The notes below the pieces were generated by a model, which was not told the DNA's origin, did no database searches, and saw nothing but the letters and a program-made list of their open reading frames with translations. A stretch of DNA of 49,555 nt. It comes from an uncultured Pseudomonadota bacterium (GTDB lineage Bacteria; Pseudomonadota; Alphaproteobacteria; RF32; CAG-239). The DNA is taken from positions 1 through 49,555 of the forward strand of contig CASERH010000013.1 in the NCBI GenBank assembly GCA_949290295.1, written 5' to 3'. Shown here piece by piece: positions 7,392 through 16,023 of the stretch. Made by a program: the position numbers and the translations under genes. Position 1 is the stretch's first letter. Each line of letters opens with the position of its first letter.

Positions 7392-9350
7392 ATGCTTTTG
7401 CTGCAGCAGATAGAAAAAGAGATTGAACAGCATAAAGTTATTTCTTTTGATATCTTTGACACATTACTTTTGCGGCCATATCTGCAGCCGACAGATATGT
7501 TTTTGCATATTGAACAAGTTTATAAAGCTCCGTTTTTTAAAGTGTTGCGTTGTGAGGCTGAAAAGACAGCCCGTCTTGCTAAAACAGATGCGGAAGATGT
7601 TACATATGATGAGATCTATGCCCAAATAGATAAGGCTTTTATGCCTTTAAAGCCCGTTGAGTTGGATTTTGAAAAAATGGTTTTAAGGGCGAATCCTGAA
7701 CTTAAGCAGGTTTATGACTATGCCGTAAAGCTTGGTAAAAAGATTATTGCGGTTTCAGATATGTATTTGCCCAGTGATTTTTTGGCAGAGATTCTCAAGA
7801 AAAATGGTTTTGAGCATTTTGATGCTATTTATGTCTCCGGAGATGTCGGAAAAACAAAGTCGAGTGGAAATTTATATCGTTATGTTTTAGCTGAGTGGCC
7901 GCATGTAAAGCCTGTCGAATTTTTGCATATTGGTGACAATAAGAAAGCTGATTTCAAGATACCTCGGGAGCTTGGTTGGGGTGCTGTTTATTATCAGCAG
8001 GTTGCAAAACGTTATATCCAGGAATGTTCAAGGCTTAAGTCGTTTAAGTCAATAGAGGGAAAGAGCCTCGGATTATCTATCATTATCGGAATGATGGCTT
8101 ATCGTTGGCAGCAGGAGCGTTGCGGCTTGTTAGCCAAGGGGGATTATTGGTCGGAGCTTGGGTATTGTTTTGGCGGGCCGGTGGCTTATGGATATAGCCG
8201 CTTTGTCGAAAGTGAGGCCATACGTAGTGATTTGGCTCAGCTCTTATTCGTGGCGCGAGATGGTTATATCTTGCAAAAAGTTTTTAATACCTTCAACTCT
8301 ACCATTGATAATGCTTATGTGTATGCTCCGAGGTTTTTGAATCTGATTTGTCGTCTTGATTATGCCAGAAAGAATCGCCAGCAATCGTCGGCAATTATAG
8401 AGTTTTTTGCTCAACAGTCTTCACAAATTAAGCATCTGGCAGAGGCTGCCGATTTGCACACGGCAGAAAAGTGTCATCAATTTATTCAGCAAAATACGGC
8501 TCTTTTTGCTCCTTTGGCGGGACAGCTTTTTGATAATTATAAGCGTTATTTACATCGCTTGGTTCACAAAAAAGGAACACTCGGAATTGTTGATACCAGG
8601 ACAGGAGAGTTTTCATCACAAAAACTGATTCAAAACTCTGTTCGCAATGACACATATGGTGTGTATTGGAGTGTTATTAACATGAAATTTCAGGGCGTGT
8701 TTCGGCATGGTTGTTATGTCGAAAATCGCGGTGAGGGAGATGAAAGAGCCGATGTCTTTACCTCTAATTGGAATTTTGTTGAGTTCTTGATTACCAGTCC
8801 TGAGTATCCGATTAAGAACCTTTCGGCAGAGGGGCTTCCGGTTTACGATGAGCATCCACATCCTTGTGAGGTTGAACGTGTTCAGATTTACCCAAGCGTG
8901 GCTGAGGGAATTTTGGCTTTTGCCCAAGATGTTAAAGAGCGTTTTGGCGGGAATGATATTTTTTTAGATGCTCAGACGGTTATTGCATGGCTTAATAATT
9001 TTATAGCTCATCCGCAGAAGGAAGATATCACCCAAATGATGAAGATAAAATTTGGGATTGATAGCAATCATACAGACTATGTTCCGTTGTTTGCGGCAGA
9101 TATTCCGTGGTGGGATTTCTTCTTGCACCCCGGCAGGACGGCCAAGATTTTGAAAAAGATGGTTTGGCGAACCAAATGGCAGACGGTGGCGATTTGTGCT
9201 TTGAAGCCACTATCTTTGAGAAGACGAGGGTTAAACTACATCAAGCTTGTTTTGTTTCCGCGTTTGAAGCGGCGGTATTTTGAGGCAAAAATATCGGTGT
9301 CTGATACTTGTGGCTATGAGTTTGTGGTTGGGAATATTGAAGAAAGGTAA
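7392..9350 (+). CDS. HAD-superfamily protein of a surface-glycan cluster
   Basis: A 652-residue protein. Residues about 15-215 are a HAD-like phosphatase domain: motif I variant SFDIFDTLLLRP (about residues 18-29), motif II region VSDMYL, and HIGDNKKADF for motif IV. The remainder is a large conserved region with LLFVARDGYILQKVF and a GTLGIVDTRTGEFSSQKL segment. The architecture recalls the large predicted hydrolases of capsule or LPS clusters (COG5610-like, from memory). The ATG at 7392 was chosen over an in-frame TTG because GGGGA at 7382-7386 lies just before it. First gene of an operon with the cytidylyltransferase seven bases downstream. The exact substrate is not visible; release of phosphate from a sugar phosphate is inferred from the family. 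Confidence 0.7.
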   Translation: MLLLQQIEKEIEQHKVISFDIFDTLLLRPYLQPTDMFLHIEQVYKAPFFKVLRCEAEKTARLAKTDAEDVTYDEIYAQIDKAFMPLKPVELDFEKMVLRANPELKQVYDYAVKLGKKIIAVSDMYLPSDFLAEILKKNGFEHFDAIYVSGDVGKTKSSGNLYRYVLAEWPHVKPVEFLHIGDNKKADFKIPRELGWGAVYYQQVAKRYIQECSRLKSFKSIEGKSLGLSIIIGMMAYRWQQERCGLLAKGDYWSELGYCFGGPVAYGYSRFVESEAIRSDLAQLLFVARDGYILQKVFNTFNSTIDNAYVYAPRFLNLICRLDYARKNRQQSSAIIEFFAQQSSQIKHLAEAADLHTAEKCHQFIQQNTALFAPLAGQLFDNYKRYLHRLVHKKGTLGIVDTRTGEFSSQKLIQNSVRNDTYGVYWSVINMKFQGVFRHGCYVENRGEGDERADVFTSNWNFVEFLITSPEYPIKNLSAEGLPVYDEHPHPCEVERVQIYPSVAEGILAFAQDVKERFGGNDIFLDAQTVIAWLNNFIAHPQKEDITQMMKIKFGIDSNHTDYVPLFAADIPWWDFFLHPGRTAKILKKMVWRTKWQTVAICALKPLSLRRRGLNYIKLVLFPRLKRRYFEAKISVSDTCGYEFVVGNIEER

Positions 9351-9357
9351 GAATGTA

Positions 9358-9786
9358 ATGGTCTATTATATTGTTTCTGGTGGCTTTGATCCTATACATG
9401 AGGGGCATGTTGAAATGATTAAAGCTTCTGCAAAGAATTCTGACGGGGTTATTGTTTTGCTGAATTCTGATGAGTGGTTGTGTCGTAAAAAAGGAAAAAA
9501 TTTTCAGTCTTTTGCAACCAGAAAGGCTATTTTGGAAAATTTGAAGGGAGTTGTCGAAGTTTTGGGATTTGATGATGCTGATGGTTCAGCATCCAGAGGT
9601 ATTGAGTTGGTTAGGCAAAGATATCCTGATGATGTATTAGTTTTTGCTAATGGTGGAGATCGAGGAAAAGATAACATTCCTGAGATTCCAACGTGTCGTA
9701 AGTGTGATGTTGGTTTGATGTTTGGAGTGGGTGGCGTTGAAAAAGTTAATAGTTCTTCGAAGCTTTTGGCGAAGTGGAATTCTTGA
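9358..9786 (+). CDS. Cytidylyltransferase-like nucleotidyltransferase
   Basis: A 142-residue single-domain protein of the cytidylyltransferase/HldE-C family. GGFDPIHEGHVEMI at about residues 8-21 carries the HxGH nucleotide-binding motif, and VNSSSKLL near the C-terminus corresponds to the ISSTxxR/K-type motif. Members couple CTP or ATP to a phosphorylated alcohol or sugar (glycerol phosphate, ethanolamine phosphate, heptose phosphate). The start at 9358 is preceded by GAAAGG; a longer in-frame extension overlaps the upstream gene and lacks a ribosome binding site. Its place between a HAD protein and a glycosyltransferase fits the making of an activated surface-polymer building block, but the substrate cannot be read from sequence. 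Confidence 0.75.
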   Translation: MVYYIVSGGFDPIHEGHVEMIKASAKNSDGVIVLLNSDEWLCRKKGKNFQSFATRKAILENLKGVVEVLGFDDADGSASRGIELVRQRYPDDVLVFANGGDRGKDNIPEIPTCRKCDVGLMFGVGGVEKVNSSSKLLAKWNS

Positions 9787-9816
9787 AGATTTTATGAAAA
9801 TTAGAGGAGGAAAACG

Positions 9817-10956
9817 ATGAATCTTTTGGCTCAAGGACAAGCTATTCCTGTTTTTTTTTCGTGTGATGAAAAATATGTTCCATATGTTGCCACAGCAATA
9901 AAGAGTCTAGTGGCAAATACAAAATCGTTGTTACATGTTTATGTTATTGATGGCGGAATAACTCAGCATAGCAAAAATTTGCTTAAAAATTTTGCTATGC
10001 AGTTGCAAAATGTTACAATAGATATTCTTTTTGTTGACTTAAATATCTTTCGGGACATGAAAGTTAATCAACTATCCCTTTCGTCTTACTGCCGCTTTTT
10101 AATTCCGTGGTTAGTTCCTGAGCTGAGTAGGGCTATTTACTTGGATGCTGATATATTGGTTTTGGGTGATATTGCTGATCTGTATAATTATGATTTGCGA
10201 GGAAAACCGTTGGCTGCTTGTGTAGATATGGGGAGAGAGCCAAGAAGTAAGCTGCTTGAGGTTAACCCAAATTATTTTTCTTTTGCTTCTAAACATGTTT
10301 ATTTTAATGCTGGAGTGCTTTTGATCGATTGCGAGCACTGGAGGAAAGAAAATCTTCTTGATACTCTTTTAGCGATAGAGGCTAAATATCGTGAGGATAT
10401 GATTTTTATGGATCAAGATGTATTGAATAAGTGTTTTGAGAGCAATTATGTTCAACTTCCTATTAAATTTAACTTTATGCCACACATGAAGGAGTTGTGT
10501 AAGCAGGGAATGGTTGAAAATGTTTCTGCTGAAGATGTCAAAAATACTGAGAAATGTTGCCAGATAATCCATTTTGCGGGGCCTGTGAAACCTTGGTCAT
10601 CTAAGTGGTGTTTTACAAATGGGGAGTTCGAGAATTTTTGGTTCTATGCCTATCAAACACCTTCTGGTATCGGCATGTTGGCGAATTTTGTAGAACGCAA
10701 TATTGTTGAAAATGTTAATCGTTGCGTAAATGATATTCGTTGGAGTTTGGATCATTTCGAAGAAAGCAAAAAAAAATATAAGATTTTAAATGTTATTCCT
10801 TTTTTGACAGTGAAAAAAAGATTTAAAAGAGAAAACAGATTCCTGTTATCCGTTAGTCTTTTGGGGCTACCTCTTTATTCTAAATTAGTTGATTCAAAAA
10901 ATGTCCGTTATCGGTTATTTGGGTGCTTTCCTTTGATGAAAGTAACACGTAAGTAG
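9817..10956 (+). CDS. Glycosyltransferase family 8 protein
   Basis: A 379-residue protein of the GT8 (LPS glucosyl/galactosyltransferase) type. It begins with IPVFFSCDEKYVPYVATAIKSL, has the metal-binding LDADILV (DxD) at about residues 108-114, a YFNAGVLLID segment and a HFAG..KPW motif near residue 250. Such enzymes transfer hexoses from UDP-sugars in the cytoplasm. After the catalytic domain come two short hydrophobic motifs, SLLGLPLY and RLFGCFPLMK, shared with the next gene. GAGGAGGAAAA lies just before the ATG. The region is AT-rich compared with the housekeeping genes, which may mean acquisition. Confidence 0.85.
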   Translation: MNLLAQGQAIPVFFSCDEKYVPYVATAIKSLVANTKSLLHVYVIDGGITQHSKNLLKNFAMQLQNVTIDILFVDLNIFRDMKVNQLSLSSYCRFLIPWLVPELSRAIYLDADILVLGDIADLYNYDLRGKPLAACVDMGREPRSKLLEVNPNYFSFASKHVYFNAGVLLIDCEHWRKENLLDTLLAIEAKYREDMIFMDQDVLNKCFESNYVQLPIKFNFMPHMKELCKQGMVENVSAEDVKNTEKCCQIIHFAGPVKPWSSKWCFTNGEFENFWFYAYQTPSGIGMLANFVERNIVENVNRCVNDIRWSLDHFEESKKKYKILNVIPFLTVKKRFKRENRFLLSVSLLGLPLYSKLVDSKNVRYRLFGCFPLMKVTRK

Positions 10957-10965
10957 GAGGATAAG

Positions 10966-13900
10966 ATGGAAAGTAAGGAAATTGAGTTTATCAAATCATT
11001 AGTCGATCAACATGAGGCTATTTCTTTTGATGTTTTTGATACATTGGTATTGCGTCCTTTTTTATATCCTGCAGATTTGTTTTTGTATATTGAACAGGCT
11101 TATGACGCTCCTTGTTTTCGCTATGAAAGGCAAAAAGCTGAGAGGATAGCTCTTTCTTATAATCCAACTGCTACTTTTGATGAAATTTACCATTATATGC
11201 CAAAAGAGTTTAGACACCTTGCTCAGGTGGAGTTGGATTTAGAGCTACAAACAATTCAACCGAATAAAGCGATGAGGTTGATTTTTGATTATGCTAAGCA
11301 GCAGAAAAAGAAAATTATTATTGCTTCGGATATGTATTTGTCTGAAGATTTTATTGCTCAGATTTTGAAAAAAAACGGCTATATCGGGTATGATAATTTA
11401 TTAGTATCATCGCAAAGGGGAAAAAGCAAAGCAACTGGTGAGTTGTTTAAGGCGGTGGTTGATGCGGCATCGGTTGAACCTGGTAAAATTTTGCATATTG
11501 GTGATTCTCCGCATCATGATGTTGAAATGCCCAAAAAGTATGGAGTTAACGCCTATTACTATCAGCGTGTTAGTGAGCGTTTTTTTGCTAATCCAGATAA
11601 TCATCGCATTAAGTGTTTCTATGAGGAGAATTGGAATAGATATGAAGCCAGTATAATTGTTGGAATGATGATTCTGAAATGGCAAGATGATGAGTCCTCG
11701 TATAACGTTCGGGATTACTGGGAAGAATTAGGGTACTGTGTGGGAGGACAGTTATGTTATTCGTTCGTTAATTCTGCTGTGGAGATGGCTCATCGTAAGA
11801 ATTTATCTGATTTGTTCTTTTTGGCCAGAGATGCCTATCCTTTATATAAAGTCTTCTCTATCTTGTTTCCGAAAAGTGATTTGTTTGCTCATTATGTGTA
11901 TGCAAATCGTTATTTGTTTGTCGTTAATACCGGTGAGTATTTAAATGAACGGCAATTAGATGCTTTATTTGAGTATTTTGGGCAGTTTATTCCGGCTCTT
12001 AGAGTTGATCCTTTAACCTTGTCTTTGGTTGAGAAGGAAAAATTATTTGCTAAGCATAAAAGGGAGATAGCCAAAATTGTGGCTAAGAATATGGATGAAT
12101 ATAAAAACTATATAAAATCCGTTGTTAAGGGAAATGGGGGAATAGAACTTATTGACAGTGGTGCAGGATTTTTTTCAAGCCAGAGATTGATTGAGAGAGC
12201 TTGTGGCAATAAGGAGGTATGGGGAATATATCTTCAGGCAAGTGAAAACAATGAATGCTTGTACGAGAGCTTGTATCATAAGAAAAGCTTGTGGCTGCCT
12301 CCAGAGAAATTTCATGGTATTTTTATGGTGCTTGAGCTTTTGTTAACATCTCCGGAAAATCCGATTGTTGCCATAAAAGACTGTAAGCCTGTTTATCAGG
12401 ATAAAATTAATCCTATGGAGCAATACAGAGCTCAGGTGTCAGGGAAGATTATAAGCGGAGAGTTGGATTTTGCCAGGGACTTACTTCAGATTTTTGGTCC
12501 TTTTAACGTAAAGATTTCTACGTCTGTTTGTTTTTCGTTACTTCGTCATTATTTATGTTGTTTATCTAGAGAGGATGTTGGTTATTTTTCAACGGTTTTA
12601 TATGATTCCGAAACCATAACTCATAGTGGTGAGTACAAATCATTGTATTCAATTTTGTGTCCATTTGAGCAAAAGGAAGATAGGAGTGATAATAATCTTA
12701 CAAGAGTCAATCTTTTTGGCTTTTTACCTTTTTTGAAGATTGTTCAAAAAGAGGCAAAAACAATTTGGAAATTTTTTGGACTTCCTGTTATTCAAAAACG
12801 TTGTAAAGCCGATAAGTCATATATAAAAGTTTTGGGAATTCCCTTATTTAAGGTTTCTACAAAGAGAAAGCCTAGAAAGAAAACTCTGACTGTGCGAATG
12901 ATTAATTGTCCGATTATTAAATGGGTTGAAAGGGGGCTGGTATCAAAATTGTCTTTTCTGGGATTGTCGTTACTCAAATTTAATCAAAAAAAATCGAAAG
13001 TTAGGACGATAAAAATTGATATAAAAAAGAATACTTTTATTTTGTGGAGTACTAGTCCTGTATTTCATAGTGAGGTTGATCCTGGGTATGCTAAATATTT
13101 GTCTGATTTAGGATATAATGTCCTTGTTTTGCGGACTTATCATGAGATACAGAATAGTATTTGGAAAAATATTAATCTTCCGCGGGTTAGAGTGGTTAAT
13201 CTTTCTCCACGAGAAATTTTTAACTTTTTAAATGCAGAAAAAACAACCAAAGATACAAACATCAAAGGAATTTTGGCTACCACATCATTGTTCTTTTATA
13301 CTTATGGTATAGGCGAAAGACAGTGGGTTAATCGTGATGTTCATGATGATCTGGCTAATTTAGCTAGAAGCTTTGATATTCCTACTCCGGCAGAACTTTC
13401 ACAGTTAAAACAAAAATATAAGGTCTTTTTAGAGGTTGTTCATAATTTGGATTTACAGCCATTATCCTCTATTACATGTAGATCAATTACGTTGTTTACA
13501 CCAAATTATCATGGTAAAAAGACTGTGATGGTTAATCCTCATTATTTTGGAAATGTCCGCCTTTCCCATCCTAAAAATAAAGTTACGACTTTTGTTTCTG
13601 TGGGTTCTGTTGGTAAGGATCGTAAAAATGTTGATGCTTTGTGGAATGCTCTTACTGAGTTGCTAAAGAGTGGTAGGAGAGATTTTGTTGTTCAGATATT
13701 TACTTATGCGACAGATTTAAATGTTCCGAAAAAATTAAAATCTTTTGTGCAGTTATATGTTGCCGCAGACTATCCCACAATATTTAAAGCAATGGAAAAA
13801 GCTGATTATTTTCTGGCTCTGTTAGATGGGGAAAACCCTGTACATGATTGCTATATTACGACCAGAACAAGCGGGTCCTTTCAGTTATGTTATGGATTTA

Positions 13901-14136
13901 GAAAGCCTATGGTGATAGAGAAAAAGTTTGCCTCATATTATCACATGAGTGACGCCAATGCTATAACATATGACAATACAAGAGAACTAGGATTGGCTAT
14001 GCTTCGTGCAATAAAACAGACATCTGACGAATATGCAGAAGTAAATGATAATTTTTCTGCACTTGTTGAGAAAATAGAGGCAGAGTCTTTAGATAGCCTA
14101 AGAGCGCTTATAGGAGAGGAATTGTGTCAAAAATAA
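10966..14136 (+). CDS. HAD-domain protein fused to a glycosyltransferase-like domain
   Basis: A 1056-residue protein. Residues 1 to about 560 are homologous to the HAD protein that opens the operon: SFDVFDTLVLRP, ASDMYLSEDF, HIGDSPHHDVEMP, FLARDAYPLYKVF and GGIELIDSGAGFFSSQ. Residues about 580-680 are a lysine-rich linker with about five copies of a motif like LFGFLPFLKI, KVLGIPLFKV and SFLGLSLLKF. Residues about 690-1056 resemble a GT-B-type glycosyltransferase (WSTSPVFHSEVDPGYAKYL, then FVSVGSVGKDRKNVDAL). AGGAGG lies seven bases before the ATG and the gene starts 9 bases after the GT8 gene. Probably a bifunctional enzyme of surface-glycan assembly; donor and acceptor unknown. Confidence 0.65.
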   Translation: MESKEIEFIKSLVDQHEAISFDVFDTLVLRPFLYPADLFLYIEQAYDAPCFRYERQKAERIALSYNPTATFDEIYHYMPKEFRHLAQVELDLELQTIQPNKAMRLIFDYAKQQKKKIIIASDMYLSEDFIAQILKKNGYIGYDNLLVSSQRGKSKATGELFKAVVDAASVEPGKILHIGDSPHHDVEMPKKYGVNAYYYQRVSERFFANPDNHRIKCFYEENWNRYEASIIVGMMILKWQDDESSYNVRDYWEELGYCVGGQLCYSFVNSAVEMAHRKNLSDLFFLARDAYPLYKVFSILFPKSDLFAHYVYANRYLFVVNTGEYLNERQLDALFEYFGQFIPALRVDPLTLSLVEKEKLFAKHKREIAKIVAKNMDEYKNYIKSVVKGNGGIELIDSGAGFFSSQRLIERACGNKEVWGIYLQASENNECLYESLYHKKSLWLPPEKFHGIFMVLELLLTSPENPIVAIKDCKPVYQDKINPMEQYRAQVSGKIISGELDFARDLLQIFGPFNVKISTSVCFSLLRHYLCCLSREDVGYFSTVLYDSETITHSGEYKSLYSILCPFEQKEDRSDNNLTRVNLFGFLPFLKIVQKEAKTIWKFFGLPVIQKRCKADKSYIKVLGIPLFKVSTKRKPRKKTLTVRMINCPIIKWVERGLVSKLSFLGLSLLKFNQKKSKVRTIKIDIKKNTFILWSTSPVFHSEVDPGYAKYLSDLGYNVLVLRTYHEIQNSIWKNINLPRVRVVNLSPREIFNFLNAEKTTKDTNIKGILATTSLFFYTYGIGERQWVNRDVHDDLANLARSFDIPTPAELSQLKQKYKVFLEVVHNLDLQPLSSITCRSITLFTPNYHGKKTVMVNPHYFGNVRLSHPKNKVTTFVSVGSVGKDRKNVDALWNALTELLKSGRRDFVVQIFTYATDLNVPKKLKSFVQLYVAADYPTIFKAMEKADYFLALLDGENPVHDCYITTRTSGSFQLCYGFRKPMVIEKKFASYYHMSDANAITYDNTRELGLAMLRAIKQTSDEYAEVNDNFSALVEKIEAESLDSLRALIGEELCQK

Positions 14137-15053
14137 ATCTTCTAGCATCCAAGAATTATGAATATCTCAAGCAAAATGTTTTGAAACTTGGGAAAGATTT
14201 TGTGAATGTTCTTGTCGATTCAATGGATTTTCCTGATGGCGAACATTATTGGAAAATCGAGGATTCCCATAAAATCGCCGGGAAACCTGCCGTATATATC
14301 GGCGGAACTATCAATGATGCCGCTATCTTTGAGGCCTATAATATGGCTTGTACCTTGGTGCGCGAGGGCTGCTCTTCTTTGCATCTCGTTATTCCTTATT
14401 TCGGATATTCTACTATGGAACGCGCCGTTAAGGACGGTGAGGTCGTCACTGCTAAAAATATTGCCAGATTGTTTAGTTCTGTTCCTCTTTCCTCTCAAGG
14501 AAATCATATCTATATGATGGATCTGCATTCTCTTGGAACTCAGTATTATTTTGAGGGAAATCTTCATCCTGTTCATCTTACTGCTCAGTCTGTTGTTGAC
14601 AAGATGATTGCTGATATAAAATCTCAGACTGATAATGTCGTGCTGGCCTCTGCTGATATGGGGCGTGCAAAGTGGATTGAGAAAATGAGTAATCGCCTCA
14701 ACTTGCCTAGTGCGTATATCATGAAAAAAAGAATCTCTGGGGCAGAAACTTTGGTCGAGGCTCTTAATGCCGATGTCATGAATTGTAATGTCGTTATTTT
14801 TGATGATATGATCCGTTCCGGTTCCTCTATTATCAATGCTGCTCGTGCCTATAAGGCTAATGGTGCAAAGGACGTTTATGTGGCTTGTGTGCATGGGGTC
14901 TTTGTTGATGGGGCTCTCGATCGGCTCAAAGATTGTAAGCTTATTAAGTCTGTATATTGTACCAATACACATACTAAAACTCAGGAAATCAGAGATGACT
15001 TCCTGAGGGTATATGATGTTTCCGACGTTATTGTCGATGGTTTGAAACTTTAG
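14124..15053 (+). CDS. Divergent ribose-phosphate pyrophosphokinase (PRPP synthetase)-like protein
   Basis: A 309-residue protein with the Prs layout: FPDGE near residue 34 (family FSDGE), HLVIPYFGYSTMER, a GEVVTAKNIARLF segment, DLHS and the PRPP-binding loop VVIFDDMIRSGSSI near residue 218. Prs makes PRPP from ribose 5-phosphate and ATP. Several motifs differ from housekeeping Prs (DLHSLGTQYYF rather than DLHAGQIQGFF, and SGSS rather than TGGT), so this may be a specialised paralogue. It begins with GTG inside the end of the HAD-glycosyltransferase gene (13-base overlap) after GGAGAGGA, so translation is probably coupled. That ties it to the glycan operon. Confidence 0.75.
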   Translation: MSKINLLASKNYEYLKQNVLKLGKDFVNVLVDSMDFPDGEHYWKIEDSHKIAGKPAVYIGGTINDAAIFEAYNMACTLVREGCSSLHLVIPYFGYSTMERAVKDGEVVTAKNIARLFSSVPLSSQGNHIYMMDLHSLGTQYYFEGNLHPVHLTAQSVVDKMIADIKSQTDNVVLASADMGRAKWIEKMSNRLNLPSAYIMKKRISGAETLVEALNADVMNCNVVIFDDMIRSGSSIINAARAYKANGAKDVYVACVHGVFVDGALDRLKDCKLIKSVYCTNTHTKTQEIRDDFLRVYDVSDVIVDGLKL

Positions 15054-15054
15054 G

Positions 15055-16023
15055 CTAAAATCTTCTGTTCAGTTCCCAATTCCAAGCCGTTCTGATAATA
15101 TCTTCTATATTATCATAGCTTGGCTGCCAGCCTAGTATCTTTTTTACTTTTTGATTGTCGGCATATAATTTAGCCGGGTCTCCGGCGCGTCTGGGGCCGT
15201 ATTCTACCGGGCATTTTTTGCCACTGACCTTTTCTGCCGCATCAATTATCTCTTTGACGCTGGTACCAACTCCCGTGCCCAGGTTTAGGCAGCCACTATA
15301 TTCATCCAACTTCTCAACTGCCAGGCGGTGAGCCAAGGCTAAGTCCTCAACATGAATATAGTCTCTAATGCAGGTGCCATCCGGTGTATCGTAGTCGGTA
15401 CCAAAAACACTGATCTTTTCTCTTTCTCCTTTTATGGCCTTTAAAACCAGCGGAATCAGGTGCGTTTCTGGTGTGTGGCTTTCTCCAATGCTGCCATCTT
15501 TGGCGCAGCCCGCCGCGTTGAAGTATCGCAACGCAATATGCTTTAGGCCATAAGCCCTTTCATAGTCTGCAAAAATCTGCTCAATCATCAGTTTGGTGCG
15601 CCCATAAGGATTGATGGGATTTTGCGGATGTTTCTCATCTATTGGCGTATATTGCGGCTCTCCATAGGTGGCACAGGTGCTTGAGAAGACAATCTTCTTT
15701 ACCCCATTTTCGAGCATGACATTTAGCAAATTGGTGGTGCCGACAACATTGTTTATATAATATTTCTGTGGGTCACTGACGCTCTCGCCCACATATGTAA
15801 AGGCGGCAAAGTGGATAACGGCGTCTATTTTGCGATTTTTGAATACTTCCCTTATCGAAACAGGGTTGAGCAAGTCTGCATGCACAAACTCCGCTCTTTT
15901 ATCCACGGCTTCCCTATGACCATAAATCAAATTGTCAGCGACAACGCACTCATATCCGTTATCAAGCAAATGTTTGACCGTATGTGAGCCGATATAGCCG
16001 GCTCCGCCAAAAACTAAAATCAT
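15055..16023 (-). CDS. galE: UDP-glucose 4-epimerase
   Basis: A 322-residue short-chain dehydrogenase-type epimerase. GGAGYIGSH at the N-terminus binds NAD, SSTCATYG carries the catalytic Ser/Thr and YGRTK has the catalytic Tyr-Lys pair (YxxxK). The enzyme interconverts UDP-glucose and UDP-galactose (some members also act on the N-acetyl forms). The start overlaps the stop of the upstream ugd gene by four bases (ATGA). Its stop lies one base from the stop of the convergent PRPP-synthetase-like gene. With ugd and the glycosyltransferases it would feed surface-polysaccharide synthesis. Confidence 0.93.
   Translation of the reverse strand: MILVFGGAGYIGSHTVKHLLDNGYECVVADNLIYGHREAVDKRAEFVHADLLNPVSIREVFKNRKIDAVIHFAAFTYVGESVSDPQKYYINNVVGTTNLLNVMLENGVKKIVFSSTCATYGEPQYTPIDEKHPQNPINPYGRTKLMIEQIFADYERAYGLKHIALRYFNAAGCAKDGSIGESHTPETHLIPLVLKAIKGEREKISVFGTDYDTPDGTCIRDYIHVEDLALAHRLAVEKLDEYSGCLNLGTGVGTSVKEIIDAAEKVSGKKCPVEYGPRRAGDPAKLYADNQKVKKILGWQPSYDNIEDIIRTAWNWELNRRF

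Noticed and set aside
14220..14972. A 250-codon open frame on the minus strand
   Set aside because: It lies wholly inside the PRPP-synthetase-like gene and has no recognisable protein pattern; it follows codon bias of the real gene.
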